Shown one piece after another: positions 43,784 to 52,573 of a stretch of 64,000 nt of DNA. Position numbers and translations under genes: made by a program. This stretch comes from Anaerolineae bacterium (lineage in GTDB: Bacteria; Chloroflexota; Anaerolineae; UBA3071), in assembly GCA_029907105.1 (NCBI GenBank), contig JARYMM010000011.1, positions 1 to 64,000 on the forward strand, read 5' to 3'. Positions within the stretch are counted from its first letter, which is position 1. Each line of letters begins with the position of its first letter. The notes below the pieces were generated by a model, which saw nothing but the letters and a program-made list of their open reading frames with translations, searched no databases and was not told the origin of the DNA.

Positions 43784-45055
43784 ATGGCTATCGCTGTCAC
43801 GCGGCCGCAGGCGCGGGCGGCCTTCATGAATCGCAGCCGCTGGATGGGCATTCTGCTGCTCATAGTGGGCCTGCTCATGTTCCTGTTGTTCGGCCGAGGA
43901 TTGGAGCCGGGGCAAGAGGCCACCTTCGGGCTCAATCCGGGCAAAGACTCCCAGGCCATCGCCATCCCTGACCTGACCCTTCCCGTGCAACCCGCCCTGT
44001 ATGCCTTGATCATGCTGACCCTCTTCCTGGGCGGATGGCAACTGGCTCGCGGGTTCCGCTCGGCGGGTGCCGTATTGGGCATAGCGTCCTTCTTTTTCGT
44101 CACTGCGTTTCTCACCTGGGCGGCACGGGGGAAGTCCTTCAACCTGGTGGGCATGCTGAGCAGTTCCCTGGTGCGCGCCACTCCCATTGCCCTGGCCGGC
44201 TTATGCGGGGTGGTATGTGAGCGCTGCGCCGTCATCAACATCGCCATCGAGGGCATGATGCTGACCTCGGCGCAGGCGGCAGTGGTTGTGGCCACCTTGA
44301 CCAGGAATCTCTACCTGGGCTTGTTGGCGGCCATGCTCACCGGGGCCATCCTTTCGGCCGTCCACGCCGTGCTATCCATCCGCTTCCGGGTGGATCAAAT
44401 CGTCAGCGGCACGGCTATCAACATCTTCGGTGCTGGGGCGACCAGCTTCATCAGCGCGCGCTTCCTGGAGAAGAACGTTGACCTCCTCAACAACTCGGGC
44501 ACGTTCCCGGTTGTCTCTATTCCGCTGCTTTCCAAGATCCCCATCCTGGGCCCCATCTTTTTCGAGAACGGCATCATCGTCTACCTGATGTTCATCCTGG
44601 TGGTGGTGGTGCACATCGTGCTCTTCTACACTCCCTGGGGGCTGCGCACGCGCGCCGTGGGCGAACACCCGCGCGCGGCCGACACCCTGGGCATCAACGT
44701 CTTCCTGACCCGCTACGTCAACGTCATCGCTGCAGGGATGATTGCCGGCATCGGCGGGGCTTATTTCACCATCGGCTCTGTGGGGCGTTTCGACGAGATC
44801 ATGACCGCCGGCAAGGGGTTCATCGGGCTGGCGGCGATGATTTTCGGCAAGTGGAATCCCTTCGGCACCTTCGCCTCTTCCCTCATTTTCGGTTTCGCCG
44901 ATTCGCTGCAGATCAAGCTGCAGATCCTGCGGGTGCCTATTCCTTCCGAGTTCCTGCTGATGGCGCCTTACCTGGTGACCATGATTGTCCTGGCCGGTGT
45001 CGTCGGCCGGGCCATCCCGCCTGCCGCCGACGGCCAGCCTTATGTGAAAGAGTAG
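43784..45055 (+). CDS. BMP/nucleoside-type importer permease 2
   Basis: 423 residues, about ten helices. Typical NupQ/YufQ segments are ERCAVINIAIEGMMLTSAQA, VDQIVSGTAINIFGAGATSF, GLRTRAVGEHPRAADTLGIN and GAYFTIGSVGRFDEIMTAGK. Together with permease 1 it forms the membrane channel for the BMP-type importer. It has an N-terminal extension of about 110 residues with three helices before the family core. Last gene of the transporter operon; a methylase gene starts 3 bases after its stop, so transcription may run on. Confidence 0.9.
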   Translation: MAIAVTRPQARAAFMNRSRWMGILLLIVGLLMFLLFGRGLEPGQEATFGLNPGKDSQAIAIPDLTLPVQPALYALIMLTLFLGGWQLARGFRSAGAVLGIASFFFVTAFLTWAARGKSFNLVGMLSSSLVRATPIALAGLCGVVCERCAVINIAIEGMMLTSAQAAVVVATLTRNLYLGLLAAMLTGAILSAVHAVLSIRFRVDQIVSGTAINIFGAGATSFISARFLEKNVDLLNNSGTFPVVSIPLLSKIPILGPIFFENGIIVYLMFILVVVVHIVLFYTPWGLRTRAVGEHPRAADTLGINVFLTRYVNVIAAGMIAGIGGAYFTIGSVGRFDEIMTAGKGFIGLAAMIFGKWNPFGTFASSLIFGFADSLQIKLQILRVPIPSEFLLMAPYLVTMIVLAGVVGRAIPPAADGQPYVKE

Positions 45056-45058
45056 CTG

Positions 45059-47278
45059 GTGAACCTGGATAGCGGTTTTCCCCTCGCCCAACTGAATGAA
45101 TTGGCTCGCCTGGAGAGCTACAACAAACACTACTACCGGCCGGCCAACTACCTGCACAAGTGGTGGGCGCGCCGGTTGGGTTCTGTTTTTCGCACCATCC
45201 TGCTGGCCACCTTCCTGGATGAGGACCAGGACGTGTGGCAGGCCTACTACCAGGGGGCTGACTTCGGCGGCAGGGCGTGCCCTGAGCACAGTCGAGTTGT
45301 TCTCGATCCCTTTATGGGCGGGGGAACCACTATCATGGAAGCTCTGCGGCTGAATTGCCAGGTTGTGGGTGTGGACCTCAATCCGGTAGCCTGGTGGACG
45401 GTCAAGAAGGCAGTAGAACCGGTAGACCTGGAAGCTCTGGACGCCGCCTTCCTCCAGATCGAAGCGCAGGTCGCCGCGCGGATCAAACGTTTCTACCAGA
45501 CCACCTGTCCCCATTGTCAGCGAGCAGCCGATGTTCTATATGTCTTCTGGGTCAAGGTGGCCCCGTGCCTGAGATGCGGCCACCTGATCCATCTGCATAG
45601 CAATCACATACTCACCCGTTACAGAGACCGGGCGGTGGTTCACTGCCCTGGTTGTGGCCTGGTCTTCGAAGCAAAAGATGTCAGAACAAGCACCCGTCCA
45701 TCCTGCAAGCGCGTTTTCGATGCCAGGAGCGGGGTTGTGAAGAAGGCCAGATATACCTGTCCGACCTGCGGACACCACAGCACAACCCTGGAGGCGGCCA
45801 GGCAAACGGATGAGCCACTGGGACAGGAGATCTTCGCCTTAAGTTATCTGTGCCCACTTCATGGCCAGGGATTCAAGGCAGCCGAGGAGGGCGACCGCGA
45901 ACTATACCTCCAGGCCGAGCGGGAGTTTCTTGCCCGACGAGAAACCTTACGCTCTCCTCGTCAGCCGATACTGCCTGGCTTGAAGACCGACGATCTCCTC
46001 AACCACAACTACTGTTATTGGTATCAACTCTTCAACGCCCGGCAGTTGATCTGCCTGGACATGCTCCTGGGGGCTGTTCTGGACATCAAGGATGAGAACA
46101 TCCGGGAGTTCATGCTCACCCTCTTCTCCAGTGTTCTGGAATTCAACAACATGTTCTGTAGCTACAAGGGGGTGAGCCCTGCCAAGCCGGGGGCGGTGCG
46201 CCACATCTTCTCGCACCACGCCTTTGTTTTGCCGCGAGAGCCCCTGGAGAATAATCTTTGGGGCGTTGGCTCAGCTTCAGGCACGTTCTCTAATCTTTAT
46301 CATACTCGCCTTCGTCGTGCCAAAGAGTACTGCCTGGCCCCTGTAGAACGGGTCGTGCGCGATGGTCGGGTCATCCGTAAAGTGCGCATCCCTGGCGAAC
46401 GTATCAAGGGGCAGTTGGTCGGCTCCTTTGATGAACTGCAAGAGGGCAAAGGAAACGCGTTGCTGCTCTGCACTAACTCCGAGCATCTCGATCTCCCCGA
46501 CGCTTCGGTGGATGCGGTAATCACCGATCCCCCGTATTTCGATAACGTCCAGTACTCGGAGTTGGCCGATTTCTTCTATGTCTGGTTGCGGTTGGCCATC
46601 GGGGAGCGCTACCCGGCTTTCCGGTCGGAATTGACGCCGAAGGCAGAGGAGGTCGTCAAGAACCCACGGCGACAGAAAGACTCCGCTTCTTACTTGAAAG
46701 GTCTGCGGACAGTTTTGCAGGAGTGTCACCGCGTGCTCAAAGACGATGGTGTGCTGGCTTTTACCTTCCATCACAAAGAGCCAGAGGCATGGGGTGTTCT
46801 TCTGCAAGCCGTCCTCGATGCGGGCTTCATCATCAACGCGACCTATCCCGTTCACGCCGAGATGCCCATATCGGTGCATATCCACAACCAGGAAGCCATG
46901 GAATATGACGCCATTCTGTTCTGCCGTAAGCGGGTAGAGGAGAAGAGGATTGACTGGGATGAATTGGAAGACGAGATCCGTGTTCGGGCAACCGAGACCC
47001 TGGAAGAAGTCAGCCGGCAAAATGGTGCGCTTTCCAGGATGGACACGGCAGTGGTCGTCCTGGGTAAATGTTTGGAGTTCTATTCACAATATTATCCCCA
47101 CGTGATGCAGGATGAGCAGCAGGTTGGTATCTTGGAAGCTCTGCAACGCATGACAGGACTCGTGGACACGTTGACAGTGACGCAGTCCGCAATCGGTAGG
47201 AGACAGCCGCAGTTCACCCAACTGCGCTTGCTGGAAGAACAGGTATCATACGGGGAAAACAAGGAAGAGGGACATTGA
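45059..47278 (+). CDS. DNA methylase with internal zinc ribbons (DUF1156-like), partner of a NotI-like gene
   Basis: 739 residues. The AdoMet motif DPFMGGGTTIMEALRL is at about 83-98 and the catalytic motif TDPPYFDNVQYSELADFFYV lies near residue 490, a split arrangement typical of DUF1156-like methylases. Between them is a set of CxxC knuckles (CPHCQRA, CLRCGH, CPGCG, CPTCGHH) forming zinc ribbons. The N-terminal LNELARLESYNKHYYRPANY, then KWWARRLG, is also family-typical. It starts at a GTG (45059). An eight-residue repeat-derived insert (RACPEHSR, residues 72-79) sits just before the AdoMet motif. The next gene, overlapping by 4 bases, is a NotI-like endonuclease, so this is presumably the modification enzyme. 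Confidence 0.85.
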   Translation: MNLDSGFPLAQLNELARLESYNKHYYRPANYLHKWWARRLGSVFRTILLATFLDEDQDVWQAYYQGADFGGRACPEHSRVVLDPFMGGGTTIMEALRLNCQVVGVDLNPVAWWTVKKAVEPVDLEALDAAFLQIEAQVAARIKRFYQTTCPHCQRAADVLYVFWVKVAPCLRCGHLIHLHSNHILTRYRDRAVVHCPGCGLVFEAKDVRTSTRPSCKRVFDARSGVVKKARYTCPTCGHHSTTLEAARQTDEPLGQEIFALSYLCPLHGQGFKAAEEGDRELYLQAEREFLARRETLRSPRQPILPGLKTDDLLNHNYCYWYQLFNARQLICLDMLLGAVLDIKDENIREFMLTLFSSVLEFNNMFCSYKGVSPAKPGAVRHIFSHHAFVLPREPLENNLWGVGSASGTFSNLYHTRLRRAKEYCLAPVERVVRDGRVIRKVRIPGERIKGQLVGSFDELQEGKGNALLLCTNSEHLDLPDASVDAVITDPPYFDNVQYSELADFFYVWLRLAIGERYPAFRSELTPKAEEVVKNPRRQKDSASYLKGLRTVLQECHRVLKDDGVLAFTFHHKEPEAWGVLLQAVLDAGFIINATYPVHAEMPISVHIHNQEAMEYDAILFCRKRVEEKRIDWDELEDEIRVRATETLEEVSRQNGALSRMDTAVVVLGKCLEFYSQYYPHVMQDEQQVGILEALQRMTGLVDTLTVTQSAIGRRQPQFTQLRLLEEQVSYGENKEEGH
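45272..45295 (+). repeat. 24-bp 'CCTGAGCACAGTCGA' repeat read in frame inside the methylase
   Basis: AGGGCGTGCCCTGAGCACAG plus TCGA encodes RACPEHSR, the translation of a repeat that is widespread between and inside genes of many bacteria. It separates DFGG from VVLDPFMGGG, where homologues are expected to run straight on. A relative lies at about 33822-33847. Confidence 0.7.
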
Positions 47279-48183
47279 CGGAGCGAAGAAAACCCAACAG
47301 GCCAACACAGCTTCGGCCCTTGAAGGAACAGACCACTTACCATGTGGGCTCAAAGCGCTTCCCAATCGCTGAAGTCTTCGGCTTCCCCTATGACAACGAC
47401 TCCGAGGCAGCGCTTCGTTGCCGGGAAGACTATGGGTGCCCTTTTGTCGGCTCTCGCTGTATCAAGGGTGGGCATGGTGCTCCCATCCCGCTGGGTACAT
47501 GCACGGTACACACCCGCTATGGACCGATCATCACCTGCCCTTTGCGCTTCTACGGAGACGACTATCAGATTCTCAGCCAGGCAGCCTCTTACCTTCTGGG
47601 CGACACAACTAACTCGATCATGATACCGGAAGTCGGGCCCACTTAGACCTACAATCTGGATTGGATTGTCGCTTGCTACGACGAACGCCAGCAACTTATT
47701 GACTATCACGGCATCGAGGTACAGACCATTGACATCACTGGCTCCATTCGCCCTTACTTCGAGGCCTATCTCTCTGGACGACCATGGCAGGACATTGACC
47801 ACCGGTACGGCATCAACTGGGCTAACGTTTTCAAGCGTGCACTGCCGCAGCTTCTAGCCAAGGGAGCCATGCTGAGTAACTACGGTAAGAAGTTGGCTGT
47901 CATCGTACAGGATCAACTCGTAGCCTACCTGAGCAGAACAGGACGCCTGAGAATAGAAGAGGAAAATAACTCCAGCCTGGTCAATCTGGCCTTCTTTGTG
48001 TACGAACTCCGCTACTGTCCCGATGAAAAGGCTTACCGCTTGAAGTTGGTTCAGTTGATTCCTACCACAGTCCGCCGTCTGGAAGCCAGCTTCATCGCCG
48101 GATTAGTAATGGCCAGAATGCCGACACGAGAAGAGTTCGACCAGATAGTAGCCAGCAAAATGGCAGCCAGATCGTCTGCCTAG
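47275..48183 (+). pseudogene. NotI-like restriction endonuclease interrupted by an in-frame TAG
   Basis: From a TTG at 47275, overlapping the methylase stop, the frame encodes SKRFPIAEVFGFPYDNDS, CREDYGCPFVGSRC and GTCTVHTRYGPIITCPLRFY, which match NotI (FPIAE.FGFP and the cysteines of its iron site). A TAG at 47644-47646 stops it after 123 residues. The same frame continues without further stop to 48183: YNLDWIVACYDERQQLIDYH, GIEVQTIDITG and about 150 more residues, again NotI-like with a D...ExQ arrangement of the nuclease core. Total would be 302 residues. A single nonsense mutation is the simplest reading; no suppressor system is visible. The methylase is intact. Confidence 0.75.
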
Positions 48184-48185
48184 AG

Positions 48186-50360
48186 GTGCAAGACGTGCTG
48201 CGCTTGCTGTTGACCATCATCGCCCTGGCTATGGCTTATACCGCCCAACTGTTGCTGGACGGCAAGTTTCTCTCCCAGTGGGTGGGCCGGTGGGAACGAA
48301 ACCTGCTGCTCAGCGTGGCCGGCGCGCTCTACCTCGTGGCCATGGTTATCTTTGGGCTGGCAGCCCTGTCGCCGGCGGAGGTTGCCGCCAGGATCAGAAC
48401 CCCCCGTCGCCCCCCATCCCGCCGCGACGAGCCGGATGCACGCATCATCCGCCCGGCCTGGCATCATGCAGGGGCAGGTGTAGGGGCAGGTCTGAGACCT
48501 GCCCCTACTGCCCTTACACCCGCCCCTGCTGTAATACGGCCGCTCCTGATGTTGGCCGCCGTGGGGCTGGGTCTCGCCGCCGTGGTCATCTTCTGTGGGC
48601 GCGGCGAAAACGTTACCGTGCGCTGCCTCTGGCTGAGCAGCCTGGCCGTCCTGCTCATCTCGCAGTTCCGCTGGTCAGGTAGTCGCGTGGTCAGGCAACC
48701 TCGCGACCCTGCGGCCATGCGACCAGCCGACCGCACGCCGAAACGACCACGAGACAAACAGGCCAGGGTCATTGAGTTGGTCACCCTGGCCTTGATCCTC
48801 GCCGTGGCCTTCGGTTTACGCTTTTACCGCCTGGAGGCCTTTCCACACGACCTGGACGGCGATGTGGCCTCGCACGGCCTGGAGGCGCGCAAGCTGTTGG
48901 AAGGACAGCAAGCCCGCCTCTTTGGCACCATGTGGGCGGAGATCCCCACCATGGGCTTCGTGCCGGCAGCGCTCAGCATGGGCCTTTTCGGCAATAACCT
49001 CTTCGGCCTGTACATGGCCTCGGTCATCGAGGGAACGCTGACCGTGTTGGGGCTCTACCTGCTGGCGCGCGAACTGTTTCGCCCCTCGCCTCCCGCCTCT
49101 CGCCCCACGCCCCTCGCCCCCCGCCCCCCGCAACACGCAACATCCATCACGCATCACGCATCACGCATTGCGACGTTAGCGGCCGCCCTCCTTACCATTT
49201 CGTACGTGCACATCCACTTCAGCCGCATCACCGAGTACATAGACCCCTGGCCCTTCGCCCTGTTCAGCCTCTACTTCCTGGTGCGGGGATTGCAGCGGCA
49301 CGAGCGACTGGCCTTCGTCGCCAGCGGGCTGCTGATGGCCATCGGCTTCAACATGTACTACTCGGCGCGCATTGTGCCCGTGATCATCCTCGTCTTCCTC
49401 GGCTATGCGTGGCTGTGGCGGCGGGACCTGCTGCGGGGCAATGGGGGCGGGCTGGCCCTCTTCGGGCTGGCCGTGCTCCTGGGCCTGGGGCCGATGATAC
49501 CGTTCTTCATCAGCCATCCCTACAGCTTCCTCAGCCGCAGCCAGGACGTGTTCCTCTTCCACCCGGCGGTGATAAAACACCTCATGGGCGTATACCACAC
49601 CACTTCGGTGGGTGTGGTGGTCAGGGAGCAGATCAAGCGCTCGCTGTTCATGTTTCACTACTTCATCGACACCAGTACGCAGTTCGGCCTGGCCAGGCCG
49701 ATGCTCGACTCCTTCACCTCGCCGCTGCTGGTGCTGGGCATGGGGGTCGCCCTGCGCCACTTCCGCCAGGCGGGTCACGCCCTGGCCGTCATCTGGCTGC
49801 TGCTGATCCTGCTCATCGGCAGCGCCCTGACCAACAACGCCCCCTTCTGGCCGCGGCTGGTGGGCATCCTGCCGGCAGCGGTGCTGCTGGTGGCCCTGGC
49901 CGTGGAGCGCATCTGGGCGCTGGTCGAACGGCTGTGGGGGAAGACGGCCTCGGCGCTGGTGGCGTTCGTGCTCGTCGTGGGGTTGATTTTCGTGGGGCTG
50001 CACAACTGGCAGCTTTACACGCGCGCCGTGGAGAACAACGCCCGGCCGGCGGCGCGCATCGGCCGCTATCTCTACGGGCTGGACCCCGAAATCAACGCCT
50101 GCATGATCAGCGAGCCGTGGCAGCTCCGGATGCGGGAGATCGCCTTCCTGGCCCACCCGCGGGCGACCTACGACCTGCCCGCCGATGCGCATGGCGCAGC
50201 GCTGGATGCCTGCCCTGGCCCGCGCCGCGTCTTCATCCTCACCGCCAACCACCTGGACGTCTTGCCCGAACTGCAGGCCCGCTACCCCGGCGGCCTGACC
50301 CAGGAGCACCACGAACCCTACGACCCCCTGGTTTTCGTCTCCTATCTGCTGGAGCAGTGA
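48186..50360 (+). CDS. GT39/PMT-like membrane glycosyltransferase
   Basis: 724 residues. An N-terminal part of three or four helices precedes the conserved core from about residue 200: FGLRFYRLEAFPHDLDGDVA contains the acidic motif at the first outer loop (D.DGD) that binds the lipid-phosphate sugar in GT-C enzymes. About 12 helices follow, then a soluble tail (ISEPWQLRMREIAFLAHPRA). GT-C enzymes transfer sugars from polyprenyl phosphate carriers outside the membrane. Two repeat-derived inserts are in frame: AGAGVGAGLRPAPTALTPAP near residue 95 and PSPPASRPTPLAPRPP near residue 300. Starts at GTG 48186, 2 bases after the endonuclease remnant. Confidence 0.8.
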   Translation: MQDVLRLLLTIIALAMAYTAQLLLDGKFLSQWVGRWERNLLLSVAGALYLVAMVIFGLAALSPAEVAARIRTPRRPPSRRDEPDARIIRPAWHHAGAGVGAGLRPAPTALTPAPAVIRPLLMLAAVGLGLAAVVIFCGRGENVTVRCLWLSSLAVLLISQFRWSGSRVVRQPRDPAAMRPADRTPKRPRDKQARVIELVTLALILAVAFGLRFYRLEAFPHDLDGDVASHGLEARKLLEGQQARLFGTMWAEIPTMGFVPAALSMGLFGNNLFGLYMASVIEGTLTVLGLYLLARELFRPSPPASRPTPLAPRPPQHATSITHHASRIATLAAALLTISYVHIHFSRITEYIDPWPFALFSLYFLVRGLQRHERLAFVASGLLMAIGFNMYYSARIVPVIILVFLGYAWLWRRDLLRGNGGGLALFGLAVLLGLGPMIPFFISHPYSFLSRSQDVFLFHPAVIKHLMGVYHTTSVGVVVREQIKRSLFMFHYFIDTSTQFGLARPMLDSFTSPLLVLGMGVALRHFRQAGHALAVIWLLLILLIGSALTNNAPFWPRLVGILPAAVLLVALAVERIWALVERLWGKTASALVAFVLVVGLIFVGLHNWQLYTRAVENNARPAARIGRYLYGLDPEINACMISEPWQLRMREIAFLAHPRATYDLPADAHGAALDACPGPRRVFILTANHLDVLPELQARYPGGLTQEHHEPYDPLVFVSYLLEQ
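48470..48535. repeat. GGGGCAGGTCT palindromic repeat inside a coding region
   Basis: GTAGGGGCAGGTCT (48480-48493) and AGACCTGCCCCTAC (48495-48508) are perfect inverse copies around one base, with further GGGGCAGGT and CCCGCCCCTGC words outside. In frame it encodes GLRPAPT, a translated repeat common in thermophile and Chloroflexota proteins. Confidence 0.8.
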
Positions 50361-50385
50361 ACCAGTTCAGTCCCGCAGCGTTGGC

Positions 50386-51051
50386 TCACTCCCGCCAGTC
50401 CGCCCTGATCCCATAGGCGCGATTCTGGACATCGCCCGCTATCAGCCCGCGCCAGAAGCCCGTCCGGCGGGCAGCCAAAAGGCGGAAACCCAGCGCTTCA
50501 TACAGGTGACAGGCGGCCTGATTGCGGTCGGTGGTCATCAGATGCACACCGCTCACGCCTGTGGCCCAGAACTGGGCCAGGCTGGCCTCCAGCAGGGCGC
50601 GGCCAATGCCCTGATCGCGCGCCCAGGCGGCCACGCCGATGTGCAGATGGCCGGGGAACTGATCAAGAGGGACGGACGGGATCTGCCGCTCCACCACAGT
50701 CTGCAACCAGCGCCAGGCGCAGTGTAGCGTCTTCCTGCCGATACGGTAGCGGCGCTTGAGCCCCGCGCCCAGAACGGCCGGCAGGATGTGCGTGCTCCAC
50801 GTGCGATCGCGCCGCCGGCTGTCGCCACATCCCATCACATACCCCACCACCGTTCCGTCCGCCTCGGCCACCCACAGGCGATCTGGCTCGTAGTCGGTGT
50901 AGTAGGCCGCGAACGCCATACAGTAGAGGGTGCGGTCTTCCAGGAAGGCCTCGACAGGGTCGCCGAAGAAAGCGGTATCGGCCACCAGCGTCCAGACGGC
51001 CTGGCGGTCCGATCGTTGGTAGGGACGTATCCACCAGTGCATCTGTGACAC
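50386..51051 (-). CDS. GNAT acetyltransferase
   Basis: 221 residues. N-terminal IRPYQRSDRQAVWTLVADTA, a middle strand LWVAEADGTVVGYVMGC, the acetyl-CoA loop AWARDQGIGRALLEASLAQF and NQAACHLYEALGFRLLAARR define a full GNAT domain with a longer insert (about 85-130) than usual. Substrate unknown. The GTG at 51051 has a GGAAGGT site upstream; ATG at 51042 is possible. Downstream of a PIG-L gene on the same strand after 67 bases, so they may be cotranscribed. Confidence 0.82.
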   Translation of the reverse strand: MSQMHWWIRPYQRSDRQAVWTLVADTAFFGDPVEAFLEDRTLYCMAFAAYYTDYEPDRLWVAEADGTVVGYVMGCGDSRRRDRTWSTHILPAVLGAGLKRRYRIGRKTLHCAWRWLQTVVERQIPSVPLDQFPGHLHIGVAAWARDQGIGRALLEASLAQFWATGVSGVHLMTTDRNQAACHLYEALGFRLLAARRTGFWRGLIAGDVQNRAYGIRADWRE

Positions 51052-51118
51052 ACCTTCCGCCAGGCAACCCTGATACTACGGCCGCATTTGTCATGCTGAG
51101 CGGGTTTCCGACGGCGGA

Positions 51119-52567
51119 CTAGCCAAATGGGCTTTCCTCCAGGCGGATGACATGCCAGGCCGTGCGATCCAGCACCAGGCCGCGACGGGTTTCGGCCGTC
51201 AGAACCAGCCAGTCCGGGTGATGGAGTGCGCCCAGATCGAGCCGATACCAGATGGTGTGAGCAGCCTGCCACATGTCGTCCGCGCCTTGCCTGTAGCGAC
51301 GGCTCCAGGTCATACTGCCGGTGGCCGTGATAGCCCGCGCGTAGAGGTCATAGCTGTAGGCGCGGTTCGCACGCCCGCGCAGATTCAGGCCTATCCACAG
51401 GCTATCGCCCAGCCGGATCAGGCGTAGCTCCTCGATGTCGGCGCTGCTGGAGAGCCGGCGCACGACGCTGTCGCTCACGGGATCGTATAGCGCCGGCAGG
51501 CTGACGTCGCTGGCTATTGCCTGCGGGTTGTCGGTGTCGGCAAGGGAGACGCCGCCCATAATGCCCAGGGAGACGGCGCCATCCCCACGCATAAACAGCT
51601 CGTTTTGCCGCACGAAGCCGTTCAGGTAAGGTGCCATCAGCCGTTTCTGGGAAGGATAGGCATCCACTGCCTTCTGCTTGGCTGCCACCTCCTCGGCGGA
51701 TAACCTCCAGACCACCCATTCGCCGATGGATTCGAGCTGCCTCGGCGGTCTCAAGAACGCTCCCGGCTTCAAGCCGAAGGGTTGCGGGTACGACCCATAG
51801 TGTACCAGGTATCCCAGCAGCAGAGGCTGGAAGGTGGGATCCTCCGCTCGCTCCATCTCCACGGCCAGGGAGACGAAGGCGGCCAGAGCCCTGTGGTCAA
51901 TGTTTTCGTCGTTGGGATGGGGCATGACGATGATGTCGGGACGGTCGGCTGCCAGGATGCTGCGCAGACCTTGCAACAGTGCCTGACCATCGTACGGCGT
52001 ACCTGAGGGACTGCAGGTCAGCCCCGAGTACGGCGACCGATATGGCTGATCCCCTTCCCAGTAGTCCCACCACAAAGCAGGCGACCCTCTCTCCGGGTAC
52101 ATCAGGAAGAGGACATCGTCCGTCGAATGCAGGCCCAATCTGGCCAGGGCTTGTAATGATTCCCGGCGGCGAAGTTCCCCCAGGGCGACGAAGTCCTCTG
52201 ACCTGAGCCGAAGGCGGCGGAACTGGGCCATGGCCGCGCTGCGGTATCCATCGCAGGCGGTGACAATGACCACGCGCACGCCCATCCCCTCCCGCAGGGC
52301 AGCCTGGATCAGGCCGCCTGCGCCCAACGTCTCGTCGTCGCAATGAGGTGCCAGCACCAGCAGGCGATGGTACCCCTCAAGACTCAGGGATGGGTACGCC
52401 TCCAGGGGCGCATCGGAACGGGCCAGAAAGGCCTCCTGGCGTACCACGCCCACGATGAGCAGCGCCAACAACCCCAGGAAGACGATCCGTAACCTGGGCG
52501 ACCACTGGAGCCCCCATCTCCTCTTGCTCCTCGCCTTTGGATTTTGCGAAGCGTTCCTTTCCTTCAT
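51119..52567 (-). CDS. PIG-L (LmbE-like) deacetylase with N-terminal anchor and C-terminal extension
   Basis: 482 residues from the ATG at 52567 (a TTG at 52573 is adjacent). One membrane helix at about 27-43; the PIG-L domain begins LLVLAPHCDDETLGAGGLIQ with the zinc-binding HxDD at 75-78, and the third ligand lies in MPHPNDENIDHRALAAF. Members remove N-acetyl groups from sugars such as GlcNAc. After about residue 250 a non-catalytic beta-rich part follows (NPQAIASDVSLPALYDPVSD, IGLNLRGRANRAYSYDLYAR), perhaps carbohydrate-binding. Its start abuts the stop of the Nramp-like gene, so both belong to one minus-strand operon. Confidence 0.85.
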   Translation of the reverse strand: MKERNASQNPKARSKRRWGLQWSPRLRIVFLGLLALLIVGVVRQEAFLARSDAPLEAYPSLSLEGYHRLLVLAPHCDDETLGAGGLIQAALREGMGVRVVIVTACDGYRSAAMAQFRRLRLRSEDFVALGELRRRESLQALARLGLHSTDDVLFLMYPERGSPALWWDYWEGDQPYRSPYSGLTCSPSGTPYDGQALLQGLRSILAADRPDIIVMPHPNDENIDHRALAAFVSLAVEMERAEDPTFQPLLLGYLVHYGSYPQPFGLKPGAFLRPPRQLESIGEWVVWRLSAEEVAAKQKAVDAYPSQKRLMAPYLNGFVRQNELFMRGDGAVSLGIMGGVSLADTDNPQAIASDVSLPALYDPVSDSVVRRLSSSADIEELRLIRLGDSLWIGLNLRGRANRAYSYDLYARAITATGSMTWSRRYRQGADDMWQAAHTIWYRLDLGALHHPDWLVLTAETRRGLVLDRTAWHVIRLEESPFG

Positions 52568-52573
52568 GCCCAA

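Noticed and set aside
47644-47646. TAG as pyrrolysine or programmed readthrough codon
   Set aside because: No pyl genes or readthrough signal in the window; a nonsense mutation is simpler.
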